Shown: in pieces, positions 52,274 to 60,132 of the stretch
How the letters are laid out: each line of letters starts with the position of its first letter
Position numbering within the stretch: the stretch's first letter is position 1
Position numbers and translations under genes: made by a program
The notes under the pieces: generated by a model
What the model saw: only the letters and a program-made list of their open reading frames with translations
The model's database searches: none
What the model was told of the DNA's origin: nothing
Source of the DNA: Jannaschia maritima
Lineage (GTDB): Bacteria > Pseudomonadota > Alphaproteobacteria > Rhodobacterales > Rhodobacteraceae
NCBI RefSeq assembly: GCF_030973515.1
Contig: NZ_JARGZA010000019.1
Coordinates: forward strand, 1-60,132
Direction of reading: 5' to 3'
Length of the DNA stretch: 60,132 bases

Positions 52274-52860
52274 CTAGCCGTCGCGCGCGGGCAGGGGCGG
52301 CCACAGCGCGGCCAGTCCGAACGGCGCGGCGGCGAAGGGTTCGAGCGCCACGGTGTCGTCGCCCTCGAACGTGCCGGTCAGGGTCCAGCCCTCAGCGGTC
52401 AGGCGGAAGCCTTCGAGGATCTCGGCCGCCGGATCGACGATCCAGAAATGGCCCACGCCCCATTCGCGGTAGACGCGGCGCTCGTCGACGAGATCGCGCC
52501 GCCGGGTCGAGGGGGACAGGACCTCGCACACCCAGTCGGGGACGGTGGTGCGATGGGGGACCACCTCGAACGTCGGCATCGTTTCGCGTCGTCAACCGGC
52601 GATGTCGGGGGCGAGGACGTCCGGGCCCAGGTGGAGTTCGGGTCCCTCGATGATCGTCCATCCGCCGGGCTCGCCGGGGCCATACTGGAAACGGTAACCG
52701 ATGAGGCTGGTCGATCCGCTGTTGGCAAGGCCATGCGGCGAAGCGGGGCGGGGTGCAGGTTCAGGGCGCCGTGGATCGGCTCGGCCACCATGCCCGCGGG
52801 CGCGGCAAAGACGTCGTCGTAGGTCGCGGGACGCTTGGCGATGCGGTCCAGGCGGGTCAT
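52274..52860 (-). pseudogene. Uma2-family restriction-endonuclease-like pseudogene
   Basis: Reading from ATG 52860, MTRLDRIAKRPATYDDVFAAP is the usual Uma2 start. The frame is lost at the C-run 52750-52753, where one missing C would restore the expected HPRPAS. The gene then continues in another frame through YGPGEPGGW and GPELHLGPDVLAPDIAG to a TGA at 52594-52592 in place of the conserved Trp (Gly-Trp-Arg-Arg). The same frame goes on through PDWVCEVLSPSTRRRD and GVGHFWIVDP to the normal end. So it carries one frameshift and one nonsense change. Confidence 0.85.
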
Positions 52861-52943
52861 GGTGCAACGATAGTTCGCCCGCCGGCCCGACTCAGCCCTC
52901 AGGTGGCCGGGGCGTTCCAGGGCGACGGCAGGGAGGGGTCCCC

Positions 52944-54146
52944 ATGACGGCCATCGAACGGGTCCCGCCCGCGGGCCCGGGCAACTTCGCGCTTCTCCTG
53001 GGGGCGAACGCGGTGCTGGGGACGGCGTTGCCGATGATGATCGTGCTGGGCGGCCTGGCCGGCCTCGCGCTGGCACCGACGCCGGGCCTGGCGACGTTGC
53101 CGACATCCGTTTCGACGCTGGCGGGGCTGGCGACGGCGCCGCCGTTCTCGCTGCTGATGGGGCGGTTCGGGCGGCAGGCGGGCTTCGTGCTGGGCGCGGC
53201 CTGCGCCGCCGCCGGCGGGGCATTGGGGCTGGCGGGCATGATGCAGTCCAGCTTCGCGCTGCTGCTGGTCGGGCACGCGCTCCTCGGGGCGGCGCTGGCC
53301 TGCTTCCAGTTCTTCCGCTTCGCCGCGGCGGAGGTCGTGCCCGACCGATGGCGGTCGGTCGCCATCTCGCTGATGCTGACCTCCGGCCTTGTTGCGGCGC
53401 TCGCGGGGCCGGAGGTGTTCGCGGCAACCCAAGGCCTGGTCCCGGCGCTGCCCCTGGCGGGGGCGTATGGCGCGATCGTGGGCTTGGCGGTGCTGGGGAC
53501 CGTGCCGCTGCTGTTCCTGCGCGGGCTGGGGCGGGCGCCCGCGGCGGCGGGCATCGCCGCGCCGCGGGTGGACGTGCGGGCCGTCCTGCGGCGGCGGCCG
53601 GTGGCGCTGGCGGTGTTCGCGGGCGCGGTCAGCCAGGGCGTCATGGTGCTGTTGATGGTGCCCACGCCCATCGTCATGGTCGGCTGCGGGTTCGACGCGG
53701 CGACGGGGGCCGCCGTGGTCGGCTGGCACGTGGTGGCGATGTTCGCGCCGTCCTTCGCGACCGGGTTCCTGATCAAGCGGTTCGGCGCCACCTCGATCGT
53801 GCTGGCCGGGCTGGCGCTGCTCGCCGTGGCCGCGTCGATCGCGGCGGCGGGCCTGACGCTGACGCATTTCTACCTGGCCCTGATCGTCCTGGGGGTGGGG
53901 TGGAACTTCGGCTTCATCGGCGCGACCAGCCTGCTGGCCGACGCCCTGGCGCCGGAGGAACGCGCCGCGGCACAGGGGGTCAACGACACGGCCATCGCGT
54001 TGGCGTCGACCCTGTGCGCCTTCGCATCGGGCGCGCTGGTGGCGGGGTTCGGCTGGACGGTGCTGACGCTGGCGGCCCTGCCCGTCGTGGCGGCCACGGC
54101 GGCGACGCTGTTGTGGTTCGGCCGGGCCGCGCGGGCGGGGGCCTGA
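52944..54146 (+). CDS. MFS-family transporter (YbfB/YajR-like)
   Basis: 400 residues with 12 hydrophobic segments and the conserved loop LLMGRFGRQAGFVLGA between segments 2 and 3; the central loop (RGLGRAPAAAGIAAPRVDVRAVLRRR) separates the two halves. GGGAGGGG precedes ATG 52944. It is the only plus-strand gene between the Uma2 remnant and the ABC binding-protein gene and interrupts an otherwise minus-strand ABC operon. The substrate is unknown; it could be an efflux pump. Confidence 0.83.
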   Translation: MTAIERVPPAGPGNFALLLGANAVLGTALPMMIVLGGLAGLALAPTPGLATLPTSVSTLAGLATAPPFSLLMGRFGRQAGFVLGAACAAAGGALGLAGMMQSSFALLLVGHALLGAALACFQFFRFAAAEVVPDRWRSVAISLMLTSGLVAALAGPEVFAATQGLVPALPLAGAYGAIVGLAVLGTVPLLFLRGLGRAPAAAGIAAPRVDVRAVLRRRPVALAVFAGAVSQGVMVLLMVPTPIVMVGCGFDAATGAAVVGWHVVAMFAPSFATGFLIKRFGATSIVLAGLALLAVAASIAAAGLTLTHFYLALIVLGVGWNFGFIGATSLLADALAPEERAAAQGVNDTAIALASTLCAFASGALVAGFGWTVLTLAALPVVAATAATLLWFGRAARAGA

Positions 54147-54166
54147 CCGCCGGAACGGCCGGGGTT

Positions 54167-54200
54167 GCGGACGGACGGACCGGGGGGTCCGCCCGTCCGC
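54167..54200. terminator. Bidirectional terminator between convergent genes
   Basis: GCGGACGGACGGACC (54167-54181) and GGTCCGCCCGTCCGC (54186-54200) form a 15-bp stem with one mismatch around GGGG, midway between the MFS stop (54146) and the binding-protein stop (54208). Confidence 0.7.
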
Positions 54201-54207
54201 GTGTCGG

Positions 54208-55872
54208 TCACAGCCCCAAGGACGCCCGATACAGCGCGATCTGGCTGTCGCGGCCTATCTGGTCGGTGATCTCCTCCCAGGCCGCGGCGATGGCGTCCGC
54301 CGTTTCCTGCGCGGATCCGTACTGGCCGGCATAGCCCTTCGCCAGCTCGTCCTCTGCCACGGAATAGTACTGGAAGATGCCGGGGATGCGCGGTTCGATG
54401 GCGCCGTTGGGGTGGTTGTAGCTGTCCGCGTTGGCGCCGAGGAAGTCCTCGACATAGGCGCGGTCGTAGCCCGCCTCCTCCCATTCCTCGTACTGGAAGT
54501 GGCTGTTGCGATAGGGCTGGAACCCCGACGGATAGGCCGACGCCCAGAGCGACAGGTCCTTGCCGCCCAGATGCGCCGCGGCCGACCACGCCGCCTTGTT
54601 CCGGCGCGCGTCCTCCTCCGTGCGGGCCATGACGTACACGCCCCAGCCGATATAGGCCAGGTTGGGGGACTCGTTGCGCCCGTCCTCCCATTCGCCGGTC
54701 CGGCTGTTCCAGACGCGGTTCGCCGCCGGGTTCGTGCTGAACGCCGCGACCTCGCCCACGACGGAGGTGTCGGAGGTGCGCGCGCCGGCCCCGACGTCGC
54801 CCCACCAGGTCAGCCCCATACCCGTTCCGGCCAGGTACTGCTGGAAGGCGGTGGTGCCGGGATCGGCGTTGATCTGGTCGGTGGGATAGGCGCCCTCGGT
54901 GGCGATCAGGTCCATCACGTCCTGGATGGCCTGCACGAAGGCGGGGTTGTTGACCCGCGGCGCCATCGTGTCGGGGTCGAACAGCCAGGCCGGGTCGTCG
55001 GGATGCTTGGCCATGGGCGTCGCGCGGTCTTCGAGGAAGTAGAAGCCGAAGCCGCCCCAGCCCTTCAGGGGATCGAGGAAGCCGTGCGCGGGCAGGCCCG
55101 TCAGCGGGTCGGTCTTGCCGGCCAGGAACTTGGAATGGGCGTTGACCTGGTCCCACGTCTCGGGCGGGCCCCAGGGGCCTTCGCCGCCCGATGCCGCCCA
55201 GGCATCCGCGAACTCCGCGTTGTCGTAGTAGTCCTGGCGATAGGCGAAGGTGTGGCAATCGCCGTCGATCGACACGCGGTAGGTCTTGCCGTCCCAGGTG
55301 CCCACGGGCGCCTTCAGGTAGTCGACGTAGTCGTCCATGTCGATGATGTCGGCGACCCACCCGGGCATCTCGGACGCCATGCCCCGGCCCAGGACGTCGC
55401 CTTCGAACGGCGCGCCCATCTCCAGGATGTCGAAGTCCACCGTGCCCGTCGCGATGCTCTGCTGCAGGCGGGCGTTGTAGTCGGCCTGTGCCAGGTCGAT
55501 CCAGTTGATCCGCGCGCCGGTGTAATCCTCCCACGCGCGCAGGAAGCCGCGGAACAGGAAGTTGTGGGTGTTCTGGTTGTTGAGCCCCATGAAGGTCAGC
55601 TCGACGCCCTCGAATTCGCCTTCCTCCACGGTGTCGCGGGTCGATTGGAGGCACATCTCGCCCACGCGCTGCCAGTCGGCGTCGGTCGGGCTGCCCATGC
55701 CCACGCCGGGGATCTTCAGGATCTCGGCGCGCAGGTTGGAATGGCCGTCGGCCATCGCCACGCCCGGCAGGCCGGTGGCGGCCAGGCCGGCGGAGGCGGC
55801 GGCGCCCTTCAGCATGGCCCGGCGGTTCAGCTTTCCAGTGCGCAGGAAATGCTCGTAGATGCGATGCTTCAT
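54208..55872 (-). CDS. Tat-exported ABC sugar/polyol-binding protein
   Basis: 554 residues. A twin-arginine signal is clear: LNRRAMLKGAAASAG (Arg17-Arg18) with cleavage after AMA. The mature part is a type 1 extracellular solute-binding protein (ELTFMGLNNQN, VDFDILEMGAPFEGDVLGRGM, MGLTWWGDVGAGA, ASAYPSGFQPYRNSHF). At over 500 residues it is larger than common maltose-type proteins and similar to those of polyol/oligosaccharide systems. A TTGACA box lies at 55948-55943 upstream. It presumably works with the MalF/MalG genes at 50220-52240 and the ATPase at 58470. Confidence 0.88.
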   Translation of the reverse strand: MKHRIYEHFLRTGKLNRRAMLKGAAASAGLAATGLPGVAMADGHSNLRAEILKIPGVGMGSPTDADWQRVGEMCLQSTRDTVEEGEFEGVELTFMGLNNQNTHNFLFRGFLRAWEDYTGARINWIDLAQADYNARLQQSIATGTVDFDILEMGAPFEGDVLGRGMASEMPGWVADIIDMDDYVDYLKAPVGTWDGKTYRVSIDGDCHTFAYRQDYYDNAEFADAWAASGGEGPWGPPETWDQVNAHSKFLAGKTDPLTGLPAHGFLDPLKGWGGFGFYFLEDRATPMAKHPDDPAWLFDPDTMAPRVNNPAFVQAIQDVMDLIATEGAYPTDQINADPGTTAFQQYLAGTGMGLTWWGDVGAGARTSDTSVVGEVAAFSTNPAANRVWNSRTGEWEDGRNESPNLAYIGWGVYVMARTEEDARRNKAAWSAAAHLGGKDLSLWASAYPSGFQPYRNSHFQYEEWEEAGYDRAYVEDFLGANADSYNHPNGAIEPRIPGIFQYYSVAEDELAKGYAGQYGSAQETADAIAAAWEEITDQIGRDSQIALYRASLGL

Positions 55873-55996
55873 GTGACCCTCCCAGATCGTCGCGCGGCTG
55901 TTGGGCGCGGCATGGCCGAACCCTTGCCGGGGGGTCGGGACGTGTCAAGCGGGCCCGTAACCATCCGCACGCATGACCCTTCCGCCGGAGGCGGGG

Positions 55997-56704
55997 ATGT
56001 GGGATCCCGCATCAGACATGTACGACCTGCTGACGTCCCCGCCCTATGTGCCGTTCTCCGCCGCCGTGGCGATCCTGCTGGGATTGCTAGCACTGGAGGT
56101 GCTGCTCCTGGTGACCGGCGTCTCCCTCCTGGGGGACGCCGACGGCCCCGACGCGGTGGCCGAGGTGCCCGATCTCGGCGCGGCCGAACTGGACGCGCTC
56201 GACGCCGGGACCGCCGCGCCCGCGGGGTTCGAGCTGGCCGATGGCGACGGACCGGCCGCGGCCGGGGCCGGGACGGGCCACTGGACCGGGCTGGGCCGGG
56301 TCCCGTTCCTGATCTGGCTGACCGCGGCGCTGGCGGGGTTCGCCATCGGCGGCCTCCTGGTGCAGGCGACGGGGCCGTGGACCCTGTGGGTCGCGGTGCC
56401 GGTGGCCGCGGCCTCGGGACTGGGCGCGGCGCGGGCCTTCGCCGGCATCTTCGCGCGCGCCGTGCCCCGGTTGGAGACGGCGGCCTTGGACCCGCGGCAG
56501 CTGGCCCGCCGGCGGGGCACGGTCAGCCAGGGCACCGCGCGACGGGGGCGTCCGGCCGAGTTGCGGGTCGTGGACCGGTACGGCAACACCCATTGGGTGC
56601 GGGCCGAACCCTTGCGCGAGGCCGACGCCATCCCGCAGGGGACGGCCGTGCTGACCGTCTGGGACCGCCGGGCCGCCGCGCTGCGCATCGTTTCGTTGGA
56701 ATGA
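55997..56704 (+). CDS. YqiJ-like inner-membrane protein with OB-fold domain
   Basis: 235 residues: membrane segments at about 20-42 (VPFSAAVAILLGLLALEVLLLV) and two around 110-150, then a C-terminal soluble OB-like domain (ARRRGTVSQGTARRGRPAELRVVDRYGNTHWVRAEPL). This is the YqiJ partner of the flotillin YqiK, whose gene starts 13 bp after. The NfeD-like OB domain is thought to work with flotillin in membrane organisation. GGAGG five bases ahead supports ATG 55997; ATG 56018 is possible. Confidence 0.82.
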   Translation: MWDPASDMYDLLTSPPYVPFSAAVAILLGLLALEVLLLVTGVSLLGDADGPDAVAEVPDLGAAELDALDAGTAAPAGFELADGDGPAAAGAGTGHWTGLGRVPFLIWLTAALAGFAIGGLLVQATGPWTLWVAVPVAAASGLGAARAFAGIFARAVPRLETAALDPRQLARRRGTVSQGTARRGRPAELRVVDRYGNTHWVRAEPLREADAIPQGTAVLTVWDRRAAALRIVSLE

Positions 56705-56717
56705 AAGGGACCTCGCC

Positions 56718-58358
56718 ATGACCGAGATATTGTCCATCGCCGGCATCGTGCTGGTGGCCCTCCTCCTGGTGGCGCTGATCACCGCGCGGCTGTACCGCCG
56801 TACCTCGCGCGAGGTCAGCCTGGTGCGCACCGGCCTGGGGGGCCGCAAGGTCGTGCTGGACGGGGGCGCCCTGGTGCTGCCGCTGTTCCACGAGGTCGCG
56901 AAGGTCAACATGAAGACCCTGCGCCTGGAGGTGGCGCGCGCGGGGGATGCGGCGCTGATCACCAAGGACCGGATGCGCGTGGACGTGGGCGTGGAGTTCT
57001 ACGTCTCCGTGGCGCCCACGGAGGAGGGGATCAGCCGCGCCGCGCAGACGCTGGGCGACCGCACCTTCGACGTCGAGCAGCTGCGCGAGATGATCGAGGG
57101 CAAGCTGATCGACGGTTTGCGCGCCGTGGCCGCGCAGATGACCATGGACGAGCTGCACGAGAACCGCTCCGACTTCGTGCAGGAGGTGCAGAACGCTGTG
57201 TCGGAGGACCTGCTGAAGAACGGCCTCGGCTTGGAATCGGTGTCGCTGACGGCCCTGGACCAGACCCCGTTCGAGGCGCTGGACGAGAACAACGCCTTCA
57301 ACGCGGTCGGCATGCGCCGCTTGGCGGAGGTCATCGCCCGGTCCAAGAAGGAGCGCGCCGAGATCGACGCCGACGCCGAGATCGCCGTCCGCGCCGCCGC
57401 CCTGACCGCCGCCAAGCGGGGGTTGGAGATCGAGCGCGACGAGAAGGCCGCGTCCATCGCGCAGGTCCAGGAGCTGGAAACGCTGGAGGCCGCGCAGGAG
57501 GCGGAGCTGGCCAGGCGGCGCGAGGATTCGATGCGCGAGCGGGAGGCCGCGCGCGTCGCCCGCGAGCAGGCCATCAAGGCCGCCGAGATCGACCGCGACC
57601 GCGCCGTGGAGGTCGCGGAGCAGGAACGCCAGATCATCGTCAACCAGAAGTCCGAGGAGGAGAGCCGCGCGCGTGCGTCCGCGGACGCCGCCCGGGCGGA
57701 GGCCGAGCGCGCCCGCGAGCAGATCGAGACCGCGCGCACCATCGAGCAGGCGGAGCGCGCCAAGCGCATCGCCCTGATCGACGCCGCGCGGGAGGCCGAG
57801 CGCGAGGCGACGCGTCTGCGTTTGTCCGCCGCCGCCGAGAAGGACGCGGCCCAGGACCGCGCCGACGCCCGCCGCGAGGAGGCGCGCGCGGAAGCCGACG
57901 CCATCACCATCCGCGCGGACGCCAAGCGCGCCGACATGGTCGCGGAGGCCGAGGGGCGCGAGAAGATCGTCGCCGCCGAGAACGCCCTATCGGCCGAGAT
58001 CGTCGCGATGAAGCTGCAGATGGCCCGCCTGGAGGCGATGCCGGGCATCGTCGAGCAGATGGTCAAGCCGGCCGAGAAGATCGACTCCATCCGCATCCAT
58101 CAGGTCGGCGGCCTGACCGGTGGCGCCGGCGGCGGCGCGGGCGACGGCGGCAAGCCCGTCGTGAACCAGGCGCTCGATTCGATCATGGGCATGGCCGTGC
58201 AGATGCCCGCCCTGCGCAAGCTGGGCGAGGAGCTGGGCCTGTCGATGGAGAAGGGGCTGTCCGGCCTGGATCTGGACGGCACGGGCGATGCCCGGACCGG
58301 CGAGGGACCGGGCGACGACACCCCGTCCGATCCCAAGCGGCTGGACGCGGCGGAGTAG
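56718..58358 (+). CDS. Flotillin-family protein (YqiK-like)
   Basis: 546 residues: an N-terminal membrane anchor (ILSIAGIVLVALLLVALITARLY), an SPFH/band-7 domain (about 30-210, with GRKVVLDGGALVLPLFHEVAKVNMKTLRLEV), then some 230 residues of Glu/Ala/Arg-rich coiled coil (about 230-455) and a Gly-rich linker before a short tail. It forms large membrane scaffolds on the cytoplasmic side in concert with the YqiJ protein encoded before it. Not functionally tied to the sugar genes on either side as far as sequence shows. Confidence 0.9.
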   Translation: MTEILSIAGIVLVALLLVALITARLYRRTSREVSLVRTGLGGRKVVLDGGALVLPLFHEVAKVNMKTLRLEVARAGDAALITKDRMRVDVGVEFYVSVAPTEEGISRAAQTLGDRTFDVEQLREMIEGKLIDGLRAVAAQMTMDELHENRSDFVQEVQNAVSEDLLKNGLGLESVSLTALDQTPFEALDENNAFNAVGMRRLAEVIARSKKERAEIDADAEIAVRAAALTAAKRGLEIERDEKAASIAQVQELETLEAAQEAELARRREDSMREREAARVAREQAIKAAEIDRDRAVEVAEQERQIIVNQKSEEESRARASADAARAEAERAREQIETARTIEQAERAKRIALIDAAREAEREATRLRLSAAAEKDAAQDRADARREEARAEADAITIRADAKRADMVAEAEGREKIVAAENALSAEIVAMKLQMARLEAMPGIVEQMVKPAEKIDSIRIHQVGGLTGGAGGGAGDGGKPVVNQALDSIMGMAVQMPALRKLGEELGLSMEKGLSGLDLDGTGDARTGEGPGDDTPSDPKRLDAAE

Positions 58359-58436
58359 GGGGCGCGGCCAGCAAGGGCGGCGATCCCGGTCCTACACCGT
58401 TCGGCAACAACCGTCTGGCCACCGCTTCCCCGCCCC

Positions 58437-58446
58437 GCTAGCGTCC
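58437..58446 (+). promoter_or_regulatory. GCTAGCGTCC motif before the ABC ATPase
   Basis: Exact copy of the motif at 46103-46112, 24 bp before ATG 58470. Together with 52246-52255 it occurs ahead of three sugar genes in this region. Confidence 0.4.
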
Positions 58447-58469
58447 GGCCACGACCTCGGGGGGGCCAC

Positions 58470-59531
58470 ATGGCGAACGTGACGATCCGCGACCTGCGCA
58501 AGAGCTATGGCGCGACGCAGGTGATCCACGGGTTGGACATCGACATCCTCGATGGCGAGTTCGTGGTGCTGGTCGGCCCGTCGGGCTGCGGCAAGTCCAC
58601 GCTGTTGCGGATGATCGCGGGGCTCGAAGGGATCAGCGGGGGCACCATCGCCATTGGGGACCGGGTGGTGAACAACCTGGCGCCCGCGCGGCGCGACATC
58701 GCGATGGTGTTCCAGAACTACGCCCTCTACCCCCACAAGACCGTGCGGGCGAACATGGCGTTCAGCCTGCGCATGGCGCGGATGCCCCGGGCGGAGATCT
58801 CGGAGCGGGTGGACCGCGCCGCATCCATCCTGGGGCTGACCGAGTACCTGGACCGCTATCCCCGCGCCTTGTCGGGCGGGCAGCGGCAGCGGGTGGCGAT
58901 GGGCCGCGCCATCGTGCGCGACCCGCAGGTGTTCCTATTCGACGAGCCCCTGTCCAACCTCGACGCCAAGCTGCGCGTCCAGATGCGCACCGAGATCCGC
59001 GAGCTGCACCAGCGGCTGTCGACCACGACCGTCTACGTCACGCACGACCAGATCGAGGCGATGACGATGGCCGACAAGATCGTCGTCCTGCAGGGAGGGC
59101 GGATCGAGCAGGTCGGCTCCCCGCTCGACCTCTATGACCGGCCGGCCAACGCCTTCGTGGCGAGCTTCATCGGCTCGCCGTCGATGAACCTGATCGCCGC
59201 GCGCGGCACGGGGGGCGCCGCCGACGTGGGCGGCGTGACGATCCCCGTGGACGGCGCCCCGGAGGGACGGCCCGTGACGCTGGGGATGCGCCCCGAGCAT
59301 CTGGTCCTGGGCGACCGGGGCCTGCCTGCCACCGTCAGCGTGATCGAGCCCACGGGCTCGGAAACGCATATCGTGGCCAGGCTGGGCGAAGGCACGGGGG
59401 GCGAGGTGACGGCCGTGACCCGCGACCGCCCGGCCGTGCGCCCCGGCGAGACGATCCACCTGATGCCCGAACCGGGCCGCGTCCACGTCTTCGACGCCGA
59501 CAGCGGCGTCCGTTTGTCCGAACCCGCCTGA
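58470..59531 (+). CDS. Sugar ABC ATPase, UgpC/MalK type
   Basis: 353 residues: Walker [10 protein letters not shown] (about 37), Q-loop [14 protein letters not shown], signature LSGGQRQR, Walker [17 protein letters not shown] and switch His [10 protein letters not shown]-terminal TOBE/OB regulatory region (from about 240, [13 protein letters not shown]) completes the MalK type. Such ATPases often serve several MalF/MalG pairs; the nearest partners are at 50220-52240. It is followed by FucU (25 bp) and a PfkB kinase in one operon. Confidence 0.92.
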   Translation: MANVTIRDLRKSYGATQVIHGLDIDILDGEFVVLVGPSGCGKSTLLRMIAGLEGISGGTIAIGDRVVNNLAPARRDIAMVFQNYALYPHKTVRANMAFSLRMARMPRAEISERVDRAASILGLTEYLDRYPRALSGGQRQRVAMGRAIVRDPQVFLFDEPLSNLDAKLRVQMRTEIRELHQRLSTTTVYVTHDQIEAMTMADKIVVLQGGRIEQVGSPLDLYDRPANAFVASFIGSPSMNLIAARGTGGAADVGGVTIPVDGAPEGRPVTLGMRPEHLVLGDRGLPATVSVIEPTGSETHIVARLGEGTGGEVTAVTRDRPAVRPGETIHLMPEPGRVHVFDADSGVRLSEPA

Positions 59532-59556
59532 TCCCGCCCCCGAAGGAGCCGCACCC

Positions 59557-60003
59557 ATGCTGAAAGGCATCGACCCCATCCTGAACGCCGACGTCCTGTA
59601 TGCCCTGCGCGCCATGGGCCACGGCGACATGCTGATCCTGTCGGACACCAACTTCCCGTCCGACGCCATCGCGCGGGACACCGTCCACGGCGAGCTTCTG
59701 CGCATCGACCGACCCATGGCCGACGTCGCGCGCGCCGTCCTGTCGGTCCTGCCGCTGGACACGTTCGTGGACGACTTCGCGGGCCGCATGGAGGTGGTGG
59801 GCGAACCCGACACCGTGCCGGACGTGCAGGGGGAGGTGCAGGCCGCCATCGCCGCAACGGGCGAGGACCGCGCGATGGTGCCGATCGAGCGCTTCGCCTT
59901 CTACGACCTGGCGCGCGACGCCTATGCGGTGATCCAGACGGGCGAGCGGCGGTTCTACGGCTGCGTCATGCTGCGCAAGGGCGTGGTCGGTCCCGATGAG
60001 TGA
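59557..60003 (+). CDS. RbsD/FucU-family sugar mutarotase
   Basis: 148 residues. It starts MLKGIDPILNADVLYALRAMGHGDMLILSDTNFP, in which the His of MGHGD is the family's catalytic residue, and ends ERRFYGCVMLRKGVV. FucU interconverts fucose anomers; RbsD acts on ribose. The sequence looks closer to FucU by the LSDTNFP and YGCVMLRKG motifs. It overlaps the next kinase gene by 8 bp. Confidence 0.9.
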   Translation: MLKGIDPILNADVLYALRAMGHGDMLILSDTNFPSDAIARDTVHGELLRIDRPMADVARAVLSVLPLDTFVDDFAGRMEVVGEPDTVPDVQGEVQAAIAATGEDRAMVPIERFAFYDLARDAYAVIQTGERRFYGCVMLRKGVVGPDE

Positions 60004-60132
60004 CGTCGTCGTCCTGGGCGTCTTTGTCGCCGACACCGCCTATCGCGCCGACCGCCAGCCGCGCATGGGCGAGACGATCCTGGGCCGGTCCTTCGCGCTG
60101 GGTCCGGGCGGCAAGGGGTCGAACCAGGCGGT
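59996..60132 (+). CDS. PfkB-family kinase, 3' end outside window
   Basis: The first 45 residues are present, MSDVVVLGVFVADTAYRADRQ through GPGGKGSNQAV, containing the N-terminal PfkB motif Gly-Gly-Lys-Gly-x-Asn-Gln. ATG 59996 lies inside the FucU gene end. It resembles the start of the PfkB gene at 42669, but is a different gene. Probably phosphorylates the sugar imported by the ABC system. Confidence 0.8.
   Translation, partial: MSDVVVLGVFVADTAYRADRQPRMGETILGRSFALGPGGKGSNQA

Noticed and set aside
52274-52579. Short Uma2-like gene starting at ATG 52579
   Set aside because: The same frame continues upstream through a single TGA into the conserved middle of the family, so this is the 3' part of a pseudogene, not a separate gene.
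52701-52943. N-terminal extension of the MFS protein
   Set aside because: The extension is Arg/Pro-rich and antisense to the Uma2 remnant; ATG 52944 has a strong ribosome site and begins just before the first membrane segment.

Overview
The window is a GC-rich (about 70% by eye) stretch with short intergenic gaps and many ATGA/GTGA/TGATG start-stop overlaps. Gene content (FCD-GntR sugar-acid regulators, tripartite tricarboxylate transporters, FrcA-like and Ugp-like sugar ABC systems, MttB homologues, a GcvT-fused dimethylglycine dehydrogenase-type enzyme, YqiJ/YqiK) fits a Rhodobacterales (roseobacter-type) alphaproteobacterium; this is inference from families, not from a marker gene. A Rep_3-type initiator with iteron-like repeats and a DnaA box, divergent from parA-parB and bracketed by two near-identical palindromes (candidate parS), shows that the window spans the replication/partition core of a plasmid or chromid. 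No rRNA, tRNA, CRISPR array or transposase was seen.

Layout. (1) 1-7963: an oxidative sugar locus: CUT2-type ABC importer, mutarotase, SDR dehydrogenase, enolase-superfamily dehydratase and FCD-GntR on the minus strand, divergent from an SMP-30 lactonase, with a 19-bp palindromic operator between. (2) 8245-16201: MscS channel, GlgX, a DUF481 outer-membrane protein, then a four-gene coupled operon: small unknown protein, RimB-like protease, RimK ligase and AspA/AstE-like M14 hydrolase. (3) 16215-28801: a methylated-amine/betaine locus: GlxA-type AraC regulator, MttB homologue, LysR, DMGDH/GcvT flavoprotein, split glycine-betaine ABC transporter and a nitrilase, interrupted by a TetR regulator divergent from a small secreted protein. 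The 435-bp gap 22202-22636 carries an imperfect 81-bp direct duplication. (4) 28991-37641: an oxidoreductase facing a seven-gene minus-strand sugar-acid operon: IlvD/Edd dehydratase, HpcH/HpaI aldolase, TctC-TctB-TctA, a GntR-like LacI repressor and a mandelate-racemase-family enzyme. A GntR-type palindrome abuts the first start codon.

(5) 37767-41590: replication/partition module. (6) 41711-60132: a second sugar region: TIM-barrel epimerase and PfkB kinase, a Phd/PIN toxin-antitoxin pair, a fuconolactonase-like hydrolase and aldo/keto reductase divergent from an FGGY kinase, an orphan ProX-like binding protein, and a sugar ABC system scattered in pieces (MalG/MalF at 50220-52240, Tat-exported binding protein at 54208-55872, ATPase at 58470-59531). 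The scattered pieces are separated by an Uma2 pseudogene, an MFS transporter and a YqiJ/YqiK pair. A subtilisin-like protease and a small membrane protein are translationally coupled to the MalG gene. The window ends in FucU and a truncated PfkB kinase.

Taken together the replicon is specialised for scavenging: sugars are taken up, oxidised to lactones, opened to aldonates and dehydrated, while methylated amines are imported and demethylated. The least explained parts are the flanking partition-site pair, the RimK-associated small protein, the ABC-coupled subtilase pair and the duplicated leader in the betaine locus.
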